Both the position numbers and the translations under genes were made by a program. This document shows, piece by piece, positions 16,238-24,302 of a stretch of DNA of 64,000 nucleotides. The notes under the pieces were generated by a model. It was not told the origin of the DNA. It made no database searches and saw only the letters and a list, made by a program, of their open reading frames with translations. Source of the DNA: GCA-2683135 sp964507445 (GTDB taxonomy: Bacteria > Planctomycetota > GCA-002687715); NCBI GenBank assembly GCA_964507445.1, contig CAZDQF010000005.1, positions 237,517 through 301,516 on the forward strand, in the 5' to 3' direction. Positions within the stretch are counted from its first letter, which is position 1. The number at the start of each line of letters is the position of its first letter.

Positions 16238-17373
16238 ACTTCGAAACCAGGGCCATCCATGCCGGACAGGAGCCCGAAGAACTCACCGGGGCGGTCGTCG
16301 TTCCGATCTACCAGACGTCGACCTATGCGCAGCCCGAACCGGGCCGCCACCTGGGTCACGAGTACACCCGCACCAGCAACCCGACGCGGGACGCGCTTCA
16401 GACTTGCGTCGCTTCTCTTGAGAGCGCGAGTCACGGGGTCGCCTTCGCATCCGGGATGGCCGCCACGTCCACGATCATGACCATGTTCGAGGCCGGAGAT
16501 CACATCATCTCCACGGATGACGTGTACGGCGGCACGTTCAGGGTCTTCGACAAGGTGTTCAGCAAGCTCGGCCTCAAGTACACCCACGTCGACACGTCTG
16601 ACCTGGACGCCGTCGAGGCCGCCATTCGGCCCGAGACCAAGCTCATATGGGTGGAGACCCCCACCAACCCCCTGCTGGTGATCAGCGACCTCCAACGTCT
16701 GGCTGACCTCGCTCACGGCCGCGGCCTCCTCCTGGCGGCGGACAACACGTTCATGAGTCCGGCGCTCCAGCGCCCGCTGGAGCTGGGGGCGGATCTGGTG
16801 GTGCACTCCACGACCAAGTACCTCGGTGGCCACAGCGACGTGGTGGGGGGACTGGTCACGACCAACGACGACGAGCTGGCCGAGCGACTCAGGTTCGTCC
16901 AGAACTCTGTGGGGGCAGTGCCGGGACCCTTCGATTCCTGGTTGACCCTCCGTGGAGTCAAGACGTTGGCGCTCAGGATGCGGGCTCACGAAGAGAACGC
17001 CACCCGCGTCGCTCGGTTCCTCGCCGAGCACCCTGAGGTGGAGGAGGTCCTGTGGCCGGGGCTACCCGAGCACCCAGGGCACGAGATCCAGAAGCGGCAG
17101 GCCTCAGGGTTCGGCGGGATCGTCAGCTTCCGTGTGCGGGGGGGGCAGGAGGCGGCGTGTCGGGTCTGCTCGAAGACCCGGTACTTCCTCCTGGCCGAGA
17201 GCCTCGGGGGTGTCGAGAGCCTGATCGAGCATCCCGCGATCATGACGCACGCCTCGGTTCCGGAGGAACTCCGGAACGCTCGCGGCATCACGGACAATCT
17301 GATCCGGATCTCTGTCGGGGTCGAGCACGGCGACGACCTGATCGCGGATCTCGACCAGGCGCTCGACAGGTAG
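16234..17373 (+). CDS. Cystathionine gamma-synthase/gamma-lyase (trans-sulfuration PLP enzyme)
   Basis: 379 residues of the Cys/Met metabolism PLP family. The PLP lysine is Lys195 in HSTTKYLGGHSD. Other landmarks are YQTSTY, YTRTSNPTR (phosphate-binding Tyr/Arg), FASGMAA, VETPTNP, AESLGGVESLIEHPA and the C-terminal IRISVG. The family interconverts cysteine and homocysteine through cystathionine; sequence alone does not separate MetB from MccB/CGL types. The ATGA overlap with the upstream TPR gene indicates translational coupling. Confidence 0.93.
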   Translation: MNFETRAIHAGQEPEELTGAVVVPIYQTSTYAQPEPGRHLGHEYTRTSNPTRDALQTCVASLESASHGVAFASGMAATSTIMTMFEAGDHIISTDDVYGGTFRVFDKVFSKLGLKYTHVDTSDLDAVEAAIRPETKLIWVETPTNPLLVISDLQRLADLAHGRGLLLAADNTFMSPALQRPLELGADLVVHSTTKYLGGHSDVVGGLVTTNDDELAERLRFVQNSVGAVPGPFDSWLTLRGVKTLALRMRAHEENATRVARFLAEHPEVEEVLWPGLPEHPGHEIQKRQASGFGGIVSFRVRGGQEAACRVCSKTRYFLLAESLGGVESLIEHPAIMTHASVPEELRNARGITDNLIRISVGVEHGDDLIADLDQALDR

Positions 17374-17428
17374 GTTTGTAAACCCCTTCTTTGGCGTGGA
17401 TTACGAAGGGATCGGCGGTGCGACTGGC

Positions 17429-17458
17429 TTGACGCCGGAGCCAGGGATCGGTTAGAAT
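17429..17458 (+). promoter_or_regulatory. Predicted sigma-70 promoter
   Basis: TTGACG (17429-17434), an 18-base spacer and TAGAAT (17453-17458) form a near-consensus promoter for the small gene at 17573. The leader would be about 108 bases and begins at a palindrome. Confidence 0.6.
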
Positions 17459-17460
17459 CG

Positions 17461-17475
17461 TTCCTTCCGAAGGAA
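17461..17475. repeat. Palindrome over the predicted transcription start
   Basis: TTCCTT-CCG-AAGGAA, 6-bp perfect arms, lies directly at the predicted +1 of the promoter above and is followed by a pyrimidine-rich tract. It could be an operator, a 5' RNA hairpin, or the terminator of the PLP enzyme gene. Confidence 0.45.
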
Positions 17476-17572
17476 TCTTCTTTCTCTGCGGGTCCCCCCG
17501 GGATCCGGCCGAGTCACCGGTTGATCGGCGGTGCTGTGCTGGCCTGAGATCGACTCCCCGTTTTGCGGAGAC

Positions 17573-17959
17573 ATGGCGTTGAGCGAACTGATGTATAGCG
17601 AAGGGCTGATCCGACGCCTGAAGAAGGGGTCGCCCATTGTGCTGGAAAAAGAGACCGTACGGCTTCCCCGCTTCACGGAGATCAAGGAAATCGAGCCCTC
17701 CGACATTGGGGGCAAGGGCAAGGACCCCTTGGTCGTCGCGCGGTCTCGCACCGCAACCTGGGCGCTCCTCCCGTGGCCCAAGAAAGCTGGCTTCAACGCC
17801 AAAGACGCCGACGCCTTCCTCAACATGGTGGGTGTCATCCAGCAACAGAACCCCCACAAGCCTGTGAAGGGTTATGTGCTGGCCCAGGGACCGGTGAAGG
17901 ACGATGGGGCCGCCTTGCTTGAGAAGCAAGGGCATCTGGCCAGCACCATCGCTGAGTAG
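17573..17959 (+). CDS. Conserved-looking hypothetical protein, 128 residues
   Basis: A compact soluble protein starting MALSELMYSEG, with no signal peptide. It is Lys/Pro-rich with several beta strands (KGSPIVLEKETVRLPRF, VVARSRTATWALLPWP, KPVKGYVLAQG). An upstream in-frame non-AUG start would add 14 residues, but the ATG sits after a purine-rich ribosome site, though closely spaced. It is monocistronic with its own strong promoter. I do not recognise the family. Confidence 0.65.
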   Translation: MALSELMYSEGLIRRLKKGSPIVLEKETVRLPRFTEIKEIEPSDIGGKGKDPLVVARSRTATWALLPWPKKAGFNAKDADAFLNMVGVIQQQNPHKPVKGYVLAQGPVKDDGAALLEKQGHLASTIAE

Positions 17960-17965
17960 CCTGGC

Positions 17966-19570
17966 TCAATTCCGCTGCGACGCCGGTGTGGGCCGCCAAC
18001 GGGCCTGCCACAGGTGTCGCGGCCACTCGTACCAGGAATCCACCACATCGAAGGACAGTCCGTCGATCTCGGCCCGGGTTGCGAACAGGTAGTCCGGGTA
18101 GACCAGAGGAATCCACGGAGTCTCTTCGTCCAGCCGGACCTGGATGTCCCTCACGCGTTGCGCCCTGAGTCCGGCCTGCTCCGTCGCGCCGGCTTCCCTG
18201 AGCGCCTCGTCGAGCGCGGTGTTCGAATAGCCGCCACGGTTCTGTCCACCCCCTGAGCGGACCTTCCGTGCGAGGGTGGTCACCGGCATGCGCAATCCAC
18301 CCCAGCCCCCGACGAACCCCTCCGCCTTTCCGGCCATGTCCTTGGCTAGAGCCGAGTAGCCGGCGTGATCGACCCGCAGGACCTGGGCGTCGATCCCGGC
18401 GGATCGCCAGGCCTTGACGATCAAGTCCCCGGACTGGCGTCGGAAGGCCTCTCCCTGCCATGCGATCAACCGCAACGTGAAGGGGACCCCGCCCTTGGTC
18501 CTCATACCGTCCGGGCCGGGCGTCCATCCGGCATCATCGAGGAGCCTGAGAGCACCGGTGCGGGTCAGCCGTTGCTGGTCCAGCGCGGGATGGAACCCGG
18601 CGCTCCCGGGGGCGAGCAGCTGCCAGGCTGGCCGCCCCAGTCCGCCCAGCGCTTCCTTCACGAGGAGCTCGCGATCCACCAGGGCCGAGAGCGCACGCCG
18701 AACCCTGGGGTCGCCCATCCCCGGCGCATCGACCCTGATGGGGACGGCGCGGATGACGCCGGAGCTGGCCTGGTGAATCCGGAAGCGGCGGCTGTCGCCC
18801 AGCAAGGGCAGGCTCTCCGGTTTGATGTGAGCGCCGTCGATCTGGCCGCTGGCCAGGGCCTGTCCGCGTCGCCGGTCGTCTTCGATGACCTTGATGACGA
18901 GCATGGGGGTGCGGACCACGCCGCCGTGCCAATCCCTGTGAGGGGCGAGGACGAAGGTGTCTTCAGACCGATCCAGCAACATGAACGGGCCGGCGCCCAC
19001 GGGCCGCTCGTTCAGGCTGTTCGCGCCCTGCTTCAGGATGTGGGCGGGGAGCACGGCCATCTCCGTGAGCAAGTCCGGGAGCTCGGGGAATCGATGGGAG
19101 AGCTCGAACACCACCGCGTCGTCGACCTGGCGCACGCTCCGTACCCCGGCCAGTCCGACCAGGTTCTGCCTTACATCAGACGCTTCCACCTTGGATAGGG
19201 CGTTCCAGGTCGCGATCACATCTTCAGTGCGGACCGCTTCGCCGTCATGCCAGTGCGCGTCCTCTCTCAGCCGGAGAACCCAGGAGAGGCCGTCGCTGCT
19301 CGTCTCCCACGAGGCCACCAGGTCTGGGGCAAGGCGACCTCGCTGATCCACCGTGAAGAGACGCGCGTGCATGGCTGCCGCGACGTCGCACCACCCCTCT
19401 TCGCCGTTGGGGTCGAAGGATCGAACCGGGAGTCCACCACCCCAGACCACAGGCCGGACAGAGCTGCCTGACCGCGGCCGCCCTTCGATCACCGTGTGGT
19501 CGAAGAGCTTGACGCTCGTACCACGACAGGCCGTGAGCAAGACGAGGAGGGCGAAGAGGGCTGGCTTCAT
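17966..19570 (-). CDS. ABC transporter solute-binding lipoprotein, family 5 (peptide/nickel type)
   Basis: 534 residues from an ATG giving a type II signal peptide with lipobox LTAC (Cys15). The family-5 layout is clear: LAPDLVASWETSSDGLSWVLRLRED near the N-terminus, WHDGEAVRTEDVIATW, VGAGPFML, the mid-protein DPRVRRALSALVDRE and C-terminal IPLVYPDYL. Such proteins deliver oligopeptides or other polar ligands to an ABC permease, but no permease or ATPase is adjacent. It is one base downstream of the NAD kinase gene, so the two are probably cotranscribed. Confidence 0.88.
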   Translation of the reverse strand: MKPALFALLVLLTACRGTSVKLFDHTVIEGRPRSGSSVRPVVWGGGLPVRSFDPNGEEGWCDVAAAMHARLFTVDQRGRLAPDLVASWETSSDGLSWVLRLREDAHWHDGEAVRTEDVIATWNALSKVEASDVRQNLVGLAGVRSVRQVDDAVVFELSHRFPELPDLLTEMAVLPAHILKQGANSLNERPVGAGPFMLLDRSEDTFVLAPHRDWHGGVVRTPMLVIKVIEDDRRRGQALASGQIDGAHIKPESLPLLGDSRRFRIHQASSGVIRAVPIRVDAPGMGDPRVRRALSALVDRELLVKEALGGLGRPAWQLLAPGSAGFHPALDQQRLTRTGALRLLDDAGWTPGPDGMRTKGGVPFTLRLIAWQGEAFRRQSGDLIVKAWRSAGIDAQVLRVDHAGYSALAKDMAGKAEGFVGGWGGLRMPVTTLARKVRSGGGQNRGGYSNTALDEALREAGATEQAGLRAQRVRDIQVRLDEETPWIPLVYPDYLFATRAEIDGLSFDVVDSWYEWPRHLWQARWRPTPASQRN

Positions 19571-19571
19571 T

Positions 19572-20309
19572 TCAGTACCTGCGTCGGGGAGCGTGGACGT
19601 AGCGGCAGTCCGGACAACGGAGCGCGTCCACACCGAGGACCCGGAAGGGCTCGGGGGATCGGCGCACGCGAATGTCCGCGCCGTCGCTCAGCTCGTAGGT
19701 CGAGGGGTCATTGTCGGCGGCCAGCGTCGCGGGACCCCGGGTCAGCTCCATGCGGATCTCCTCGTGCTCGCCGATGACGAGGTGATTCAACAGGTCGGTG
19801 CAGTTGTTGATGGCGACGCCGATCCCCGCGCGGATGACCGTTCGTGTGATGGAGCGGAAGTACGCGGACGAACCGAAAGGGGTGCAGATGATCGCGCCGT
19901 CAGCGATCAACTCCTCCGTCACGACCTGGTCGTTCAAGTGCAGGCGGAAGCGCACCGCGGTGCGAAGATCCCCGTTGCGCACGATGATGTCGTTGACAGC
20001 GAGCACCAGCTTCCCGTCGAAGGAGGCCTCGAGCTTGATCAGGGTGGTCTCCTGGAGCTCTCCGTTGCGCAGTCGGGAGAGGAGCACGTCATCCTGGTGG
20101 GCGCGACACTTCTCCGTGGTCGCTGTTCGGCGGATTCCGACCTTTGGGATACCCGGGTGCAGGCGCTCCGACCCGATGAACGTGCCGTCGCCGCCGTAGG
20201 AGAGGATGGCCTCCGGGTTCTCGGTCACGACCTGGAAGCCGGCGCGCTGCACCGTCTCCTGGAAGCCGCTGGTGTCATCTCCAATGATCAAGACTCGCAC
20301 GGCGGACAT
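19572..20309 (-). CDS. nadK: NAD kinase
   Basis: 245 residues. The ATP-grasping GGDGT motif (SYGGDGTFIGSER) and the NDIIVRNGD element characterise NAD(+) kinases, which phosphorylate NAD to NADP. The second substrate loop reads TPFGSSAYFRS where most bacteria have TPTGSTAY, so it is a divergent member. The start ATG at 20309 precedes VLIIGDDTSG. It is divergent from truD. Confidence 0.85.
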   Translation of the reverse strand: MSAVRVLIIGDDTSGFQETVQRAGFQVVTENPEAILSYGGDGTFIGSERLHPGIPKVGIRRTATTEKCRAHQDDVLLSRLRNGELQETTLIKLEASFDGKLVLAVNDIIVRNGDLRTAVRFRLHLNDQVVTEELIADGAIICTPFGSSAYFRSITRTVIRAGIGVAINNCTDLLNHLVIGEHEEIRMELTRGPATLAADNDPSTYELSDGADIRVRRSPEPFRVLGVDALRCPDCRYVHAPRRRY

Positions 20310-20366
20310 TGTGTCCCGACGGTGAATTCGCGGCCAGGGGTGAACCTGTCGTCTCTGGATGGCAGG

Positions 20367-21578
20367 ATGCGTACCGTGACCTTCGACCCCAGCGCTCCTC
20401 CGGTTCCCGACGACCTCCGCATGGAGATGGGAGGCCACATCCGCGAACAACCCTCGGACTTCGTGGTTGAGGAGATTCCGCTCTACGATCCATCCGGAGA
20501 CGGGGAGTGGTCCATGATCTTCGTGGAGAAGGAGGGCCTGACAACCCCGGGGCTGGTCAACCGATTGGCGAGAGAGTTCGGTTGCCGACCGCGAGACGTG
20601 GGTTGGGCCGGGTACAAGGACCGCCACGCGGTCACCCGGCAGTGGCTCTCGGTCCCTGCCCAGCCAGACCTGGCTGGCCGCAGCGGTGAGGGCTGGCGGG
20701 TCCTGGAGGCCGCCCGCCATGGGAACAAGCTGAAGACGGGTCACCTGCGGGGTAACCGCTTCCACATTCGCGTGCGAGGTGTCACCGCCTCCCTGGAAGC
20801 CGTGCGGGGGTTGTTCGGGAGGCTCAAGCGGACCGGACTTCCAAACGGGTTCGGGCCCCAGCGCTTCGGCACCTTCGGCCGCAATCACCTCCTTGGCGAT
20901 GCGATGGTGAGAGGCAACGGGGAGGAGCTGCTGCGTCTTCTGTCGGAAGACGTCGATGGCGAGAGCCCTCGCGTGGCCGAGGGGAGACAGGCGCTCTCAC
21001 GGTCCGACTGGTCCGAGGCCTCGCGGTCCTTTCCCCGGGACTTCGAGCTGGAACGCCATGTGGCTACGGTCCTGGGGCGCGGCGGTGATGTCGGGCGCGC
21101 CCTGCGCACGGCGCCCCGCCGCACACGGGACTTCCTCGTCTCCGCCTGGCAGGCCATGTGTTTCAACGAGGTCCTGCGCGCTCGCCTCGATGACGGGCGG
21201 CTCCTCGTCGAGGGCGATCTGGCCATGCGCATCCCGCGAGGCCGCCCGTTCCTGATAACCGACCCGTCCAGTGAGCTTTCGAGGGCGCGGTCGCTGGAGA
21301 TCGCGGCTTCTGGCCCGCTGCCTGGTCGCAAGGTGGCCCGACCGTCAGGTGAGGCGGCGAGGCTGGAGGAACCAGTGCTTCGCGCTCTCGACGCGCCCTT
21401 CGATTCAACGAGCCTGGCGAAGAACACGTTCCATGGTCAACGCCGCGCGCTGCGTGTCCCCGTGCGAGACGCGTCTGTCAAGGAAATCTCATCTGGTGTC
21501 ATGGAGTTGCGCTTCGTTCTTCCGACGGGCAGCTTCGCCACGTCGGTGCTGGCCCTTTGTGGGATTCGCGACGACTGA
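20367..21578 (+). CDS. truD: tRNA pseudouridine(13) synthase TruD
   Basis: 403 residues. The catalytic motif GYKDRHAVTRQW places the nucleophilic Asp at residue 85. The ADFVVEEI-type N-terminus (SDFVVEEIPLY), HLRGNRFHIRVRG, PNGFGPQRFG and RRTRDFLVSAWQAMCFNEVL are all TruD hallmarks. It modifies U13 of tRNA-Glu-type tRNAs in E. coli. The open frame extends 1 kb further upstream through the antisense of nadK, which is an artefact. ATG 20367 is the first sensible start. Confidence 0.93.
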   Translation: MRTVTFDPSAPPVPDDLRMEMGGHIREQPSDFVVEEIPLYDPSGDGEWSMIFVEKEGLTTPGLVNRLAREFGCRPRDVGWAGYKDRHAVTRQWLSVPAQPDLAGRSGEGWRVLEAARHGNKLKTGHLRGNRFHIRVRGVTASLEAVRGLFGRLKRTGLPNGFGPQRFGTFGRNHLLGDAMVRGNGEELLRLLSEDVDGESPRVAEGRQALSRSDWSEASRSFPRDFELERHVATVLGRGGDVGRALRTAPRRTRDFLVSAWQAMCFNEVLRARLDDGRLLVEGDLAMRIPRGRPFLITDPSSELSRARSLEIAASGPLPGRKVARPSGEAARLEEPVLRALDAPFDSTSLAKNTFHGQRRALRVPVRDASVKEISSGVMELRFVLPTGSFATSVLALCGIRDD

Positions 21579-21608
21579 GATGGACAGATTCAAAGCGGCG
21601 AGTGTTAT

Positions 21609-21623
21609 CCTGGATATTCCAGG
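21609..21623. repeat. Small palindrome before the M16 peptidase start
   Basis: CCTGGA-TAT-TCCAGG, 6-bp arms, ends three bases before the ATG at 21627 and covers the expected ribosome-binding region. It might modulate translation initiation; it could also be chance. Confidence 0.3.
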
Positions 21624-21626
21624 GCC

Positions 21627-23135
21627 ATGCGCACACTCGCCGTCGTACTCACCCTCTGCGCCATTTGTTTGGGGCAGCCAGGTTCCCCGCATCGCTCCGT
21701 AAACCAGTCCGGATTGCGGATCTGGGATTACGGTTCCGACAGCGGAGACCTGTTCTCCTGTGTGGTGTTCGTCCCCGTTGGTTCGCGCCTGGAATCGGAG
21801 GGGCAAGGCGGGATCTCGCACCTCGTGGAGCACTGCTTGTTCCGTGGGACTCAGCGGCGCCCCTGGCGGGAGGTCCGTGACCTTCTGGAAAGAGCTGTCA
21901 CGTACAACGGCATGACCCACCGGGACTACACGAGCTTCGTCTTCTCCTGCGCACCCAAGGACGCCATCACGCTGCTCGATCTCTTCGGCGAGATGATCTC
22001 TCGACCGGCGTTTGACGCGGACGACATCCAGAAGGAGCAGAAGATCGTCTACGAGGAGCTCATGGGCCGGACCTTCCATCGTGGCGCCAAGCTCCGCACC
22101 TTCGAGAGCTTCCTCTACCCGGGGTACCCCATCGCTCGACCGGTCGGAGGAGACCCCGGCGCTGTCAGCCGGTTCGCCGCGCATGAAGTGCGAGAGCACT
22201 ATCGGCAGCACTACCTCGCTGGGGACATCATCATCGGCGTTCAGGGCCTTGCCGACCGCGTCATGGTTCACGAGACCATCGAGCGGTCGTTCTCGGGCCT
22301 CCGGCCCGGCAGGCACGATCGACTGCAGGCCGAGATCCCGGCGCCCAGGGGCGGCAACATCTTCACCGGTGCGATCCCCGAAGGTCCCGGAGCGCAGTTC
22401 ATCACCGGGTACCACGTCGCCGAGCGCACCCCGGACAACCTGGTCTCCTTGTGGATTCTCGAGGAGTTGATCGGCGCCGACTTCTATCTCAAGGTCCGTG
22501 AGGAGCGAGGGCTGTCCTACAGTCCGCAGGTGGAGGCCGTCACCTTGCAGGACGCCTGGAGACTCGAGCTTCGAGCCGAAGTCTCCAATGACCGGAACAT
22601 CACCGAGATCAACCAGCTTGTCGCCGAGATCGTCTCCCGTATACCGCACTCGAGCCTGGAGGCGCTGGCGTCCGCTCGTCTCCGCGTCACGGGTGCGTTG
22701 CAGCCGGGCGACGTCTACTCGCTTCAGCGGGCGGTCCACAAGGCCTGGCTCATGGAGAACTCCGGAGGCTCATCGGCCGATCTGGTGGCGCAGGTGCGCT
22801 CTCTCTCCGAGGCCACCCTGTCCCGGTTCGCCGAGACCCTGAACGACGAGAGCCGCTACTGGCTCGCCGATGACCGCGCCATGGGCGCGAGCGCCAACAC
22901 CCCCACGCTCGCGGTCCTCCTGGTGCTGGCCTGCGGCCTGCTCCTCGTGGACGGCTTTCACCGGTTCCACGTGACCCGCTCCGTGTTGCGGTTCCCATCC
23001 CGTTGTGTCCGCGGTGGAGCGCGCCGCGCGGGAGTGCGCATCGAGCGATACCGCGGGCGCGTTCGCCGACACGCGGACATCGATCAGCTCGAGGCCGAGA
23101 TCCAGGAGTGGCTGGCCCAGCAGAAGCCGCTATAG
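21627..23135 (+). CDS. Secreted M16-family zinc metallopeptidase with C-terminal membrane anchor
   Basis: 502 residues. A signal peptide (MRTLAVVLTLCAICLG) is followed by a pitrilysin-type inverted zinc motif HLVEH (His65, Glu68, His69). The third ligand comes from KEQKIVYEELMG about 75 residues on. A second, inactive M16 half follows (TGYHVAERTPDN, IGADFYLKVREERGLSY). The C-terminus has one membrane helix (LAVLLVLACGLLLVDGF) and a short basic cytoplasmic tail. It probably degrades or processes peptides at the cell envelope. It converges on mraY. Confidence 0.88.
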   Translation: MRTLAVVLTLCAICLGQPGSPHRSVNQSGLRIWDYGSDSGDLFSCVVFVPVGSRLESEGQGGISHLVEHCLFRGTQRRPWREVRDLLERAVTYNGMTHRDYTSFVFSCAPKDAITLLDLFGEMISRPAFDADDIQKEQKIVYEELMGRTFHRGAKLRTFESFLYPGYPIARPVGGDPGAVSRFAAHEVREHYRQHYLAGDIIIGVQGLADRVMVHETIERSFSGLRPGRHDRLQAEIPAPRGGNIFTGAIPEGPGAQFITGYHVAERTPDNLVSLWILEELIGADFYLKVREERGLSYSPQVEAVTLQDAWRLELRAEVSNDRNITEINQLVAEIVSRIPHSSLEALASARLRVTGALQPGDVYSLQRAVHKAWLMENSGGSSADLVAQVRSLSEATLSRFAETLNDESRYWLADDRAMGASANTPTLAVLLVLACGLLLVDGFHRFHVTRSVLRFPSRCVRGGARRAGVRIERYRGRVRRHADIDQLEAEIQEWLAQQKPL

Positions 23136-23147
23136 GTTCGCCACGCT

Positions 23148-24302
23148 CTACCGCAACTTGAGGGTCGCGAGGCTGAGCACCGCCAGCAGGAACGAGACGA
23201 TCCAGAACCGCAGGACCACCTTGGTCTCGGCGACCCCCTGATGCTGGAACGTGTGGTGCGCCGGCGCGCGCAACAACAGGCGCCGACCCACTCGTCGCAC
23301 ACCGATGGCGTCCTGGATGAACACGGAGAAGAACTCGTAGACGAAGATCCCCCCCGCGAGGACGAACAGCAGCTCCGTCTTGGTGAGGATGCAGAGCGCA
23401 GCGATGAACCCGCCGATGGACAGGGACCCCGTATCACCCATGAAGATCTGTGCGGGATAGGAGTTGAACCACAGGAATCCGACGGCGGCGCCGAGGAACG
23501 CCGCGGCGAAGACCGCGACCTCGGTCATGCCCTCCAGGTGTTCGAACTGGGCGGCGGCCGCCAGGGTGGCGTGGCTGAAGAAGTATGCGAACACGCCGCA
23601 GACGAGGACCGTCATGGCGGAGGGGACGATGGCGAGACCATCAAGGCCGTCGGCGAAGTTGATGGCGTTGGCGATGCACACGAATATCAGCACGATGATG
23701 GGGTAGTAGAGGAACCCCAGTGATGGAGGTTCGACGATCTGGGGCGGCAGCCCCGGCAGGTACAGCTGGTCGCGGATGGCCTCCGGAAAAGGCGAGGTGC
23801 CGTCGTTGAGGACGAGCACGGCGAACAGGCTGCCGAACAGCACCTGCATGAGGAGCTTCATGCGGCGAGACAGGCCAGAATCCGGTCCTCCCCGCTTCAC
23901 CTTCAGGTAGTCGTCCACCGCCCCGACGCCGCCGAAGAACAGCAAGGTCATGATGAGGAGCGGGACGGGGCTGGCCAGCCCCTCCACCAGCCCGTCGCCG
24001 AAGGAGCGCCGGGGGTTACACCAGAGAATGGCCGAGAACAGGATGGCCCCGATGATGATCAGCCCGCCCATGGTGGGGGTGCCCACCTTGCTGGAGCTGG
24101 CCTTGGCCTCGTAGTCCCTGATGTGGTTGCGCATGTCCCGCTTGAACAGGTACTCGATCATGCGCGGGCTGATGTAGAACGTGACCAGGAACGAGGTCAA
24201 GAACGCGAGGATCATGCGGCTGGTGGTGAAGTGGAGCAGCCGCAGCGGCGTCGCGTCCAGGCTCCACGCGTCCTTGAAGGCCAGGTAGAGGGCGTCGATC
24301 AT
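23148..24302 (-). CDS. mraY: Phospho-N-acetylmuramoyl-pentapeptide transferase MraY
   Basis: 384 residues, about ten membrane helices. It transfers phospho-MurNAc-pentapeptide to undecaprenyl phosphate to give lipid I. Family motifs are SKVGTPTMGGL, GAVDDYLK (Mg-binding Asp pair), NAINFADGLDGL, FMGDTGSL and the histidine motif LRAPAHHTFQ. The start MIDALYLAF overlaps the stop of the giant MurG-MurJ gene as ATGA, so the enzyme making lipid I is translated straight after the fusion that uses it. Confidence 0.97.
   Translation of the reverse strand: MIDALYLAFKDAWSLDATPLRLLHFTTSRMILAFLTSFLVTFYISPRMIEYLFKRDMRNHIRDYEAKASSSKVGTPTMGGLIIIGAILFSAILWCNPRRSFGDGLVEGLASPVPLLIMTLLFFGGVGAVDDYLKVKRGGPDSGLSRRMKLLMQVLFGSLFAVLVLNDGTSPFPEAIRDQLYLPGLPPQIVEPPSLGFLYYPIIVLIFVCIANAINFADGLDGLAIVPSAMTVLVCGVFAYFFSHATLAAAAQFEHLEGMTEVAVFAAAFLGAAVGFLWFNSYPAQIFMGDTGSLSIGGFIAALCILTKTELLFVLAGGIFVYEFFSVFIQDAIGVRRVGRRLLLRAPAHHTFQHQGVAETKVVLRFWIVSFLLAVLSLATLKLR

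Noticed and set aside
19353..20366. 5' extension of the TruD reading frame
   Set aside because: It runs antisense through the solute-binding protein and nadK genes; TruD homology begins after ATG 20367.
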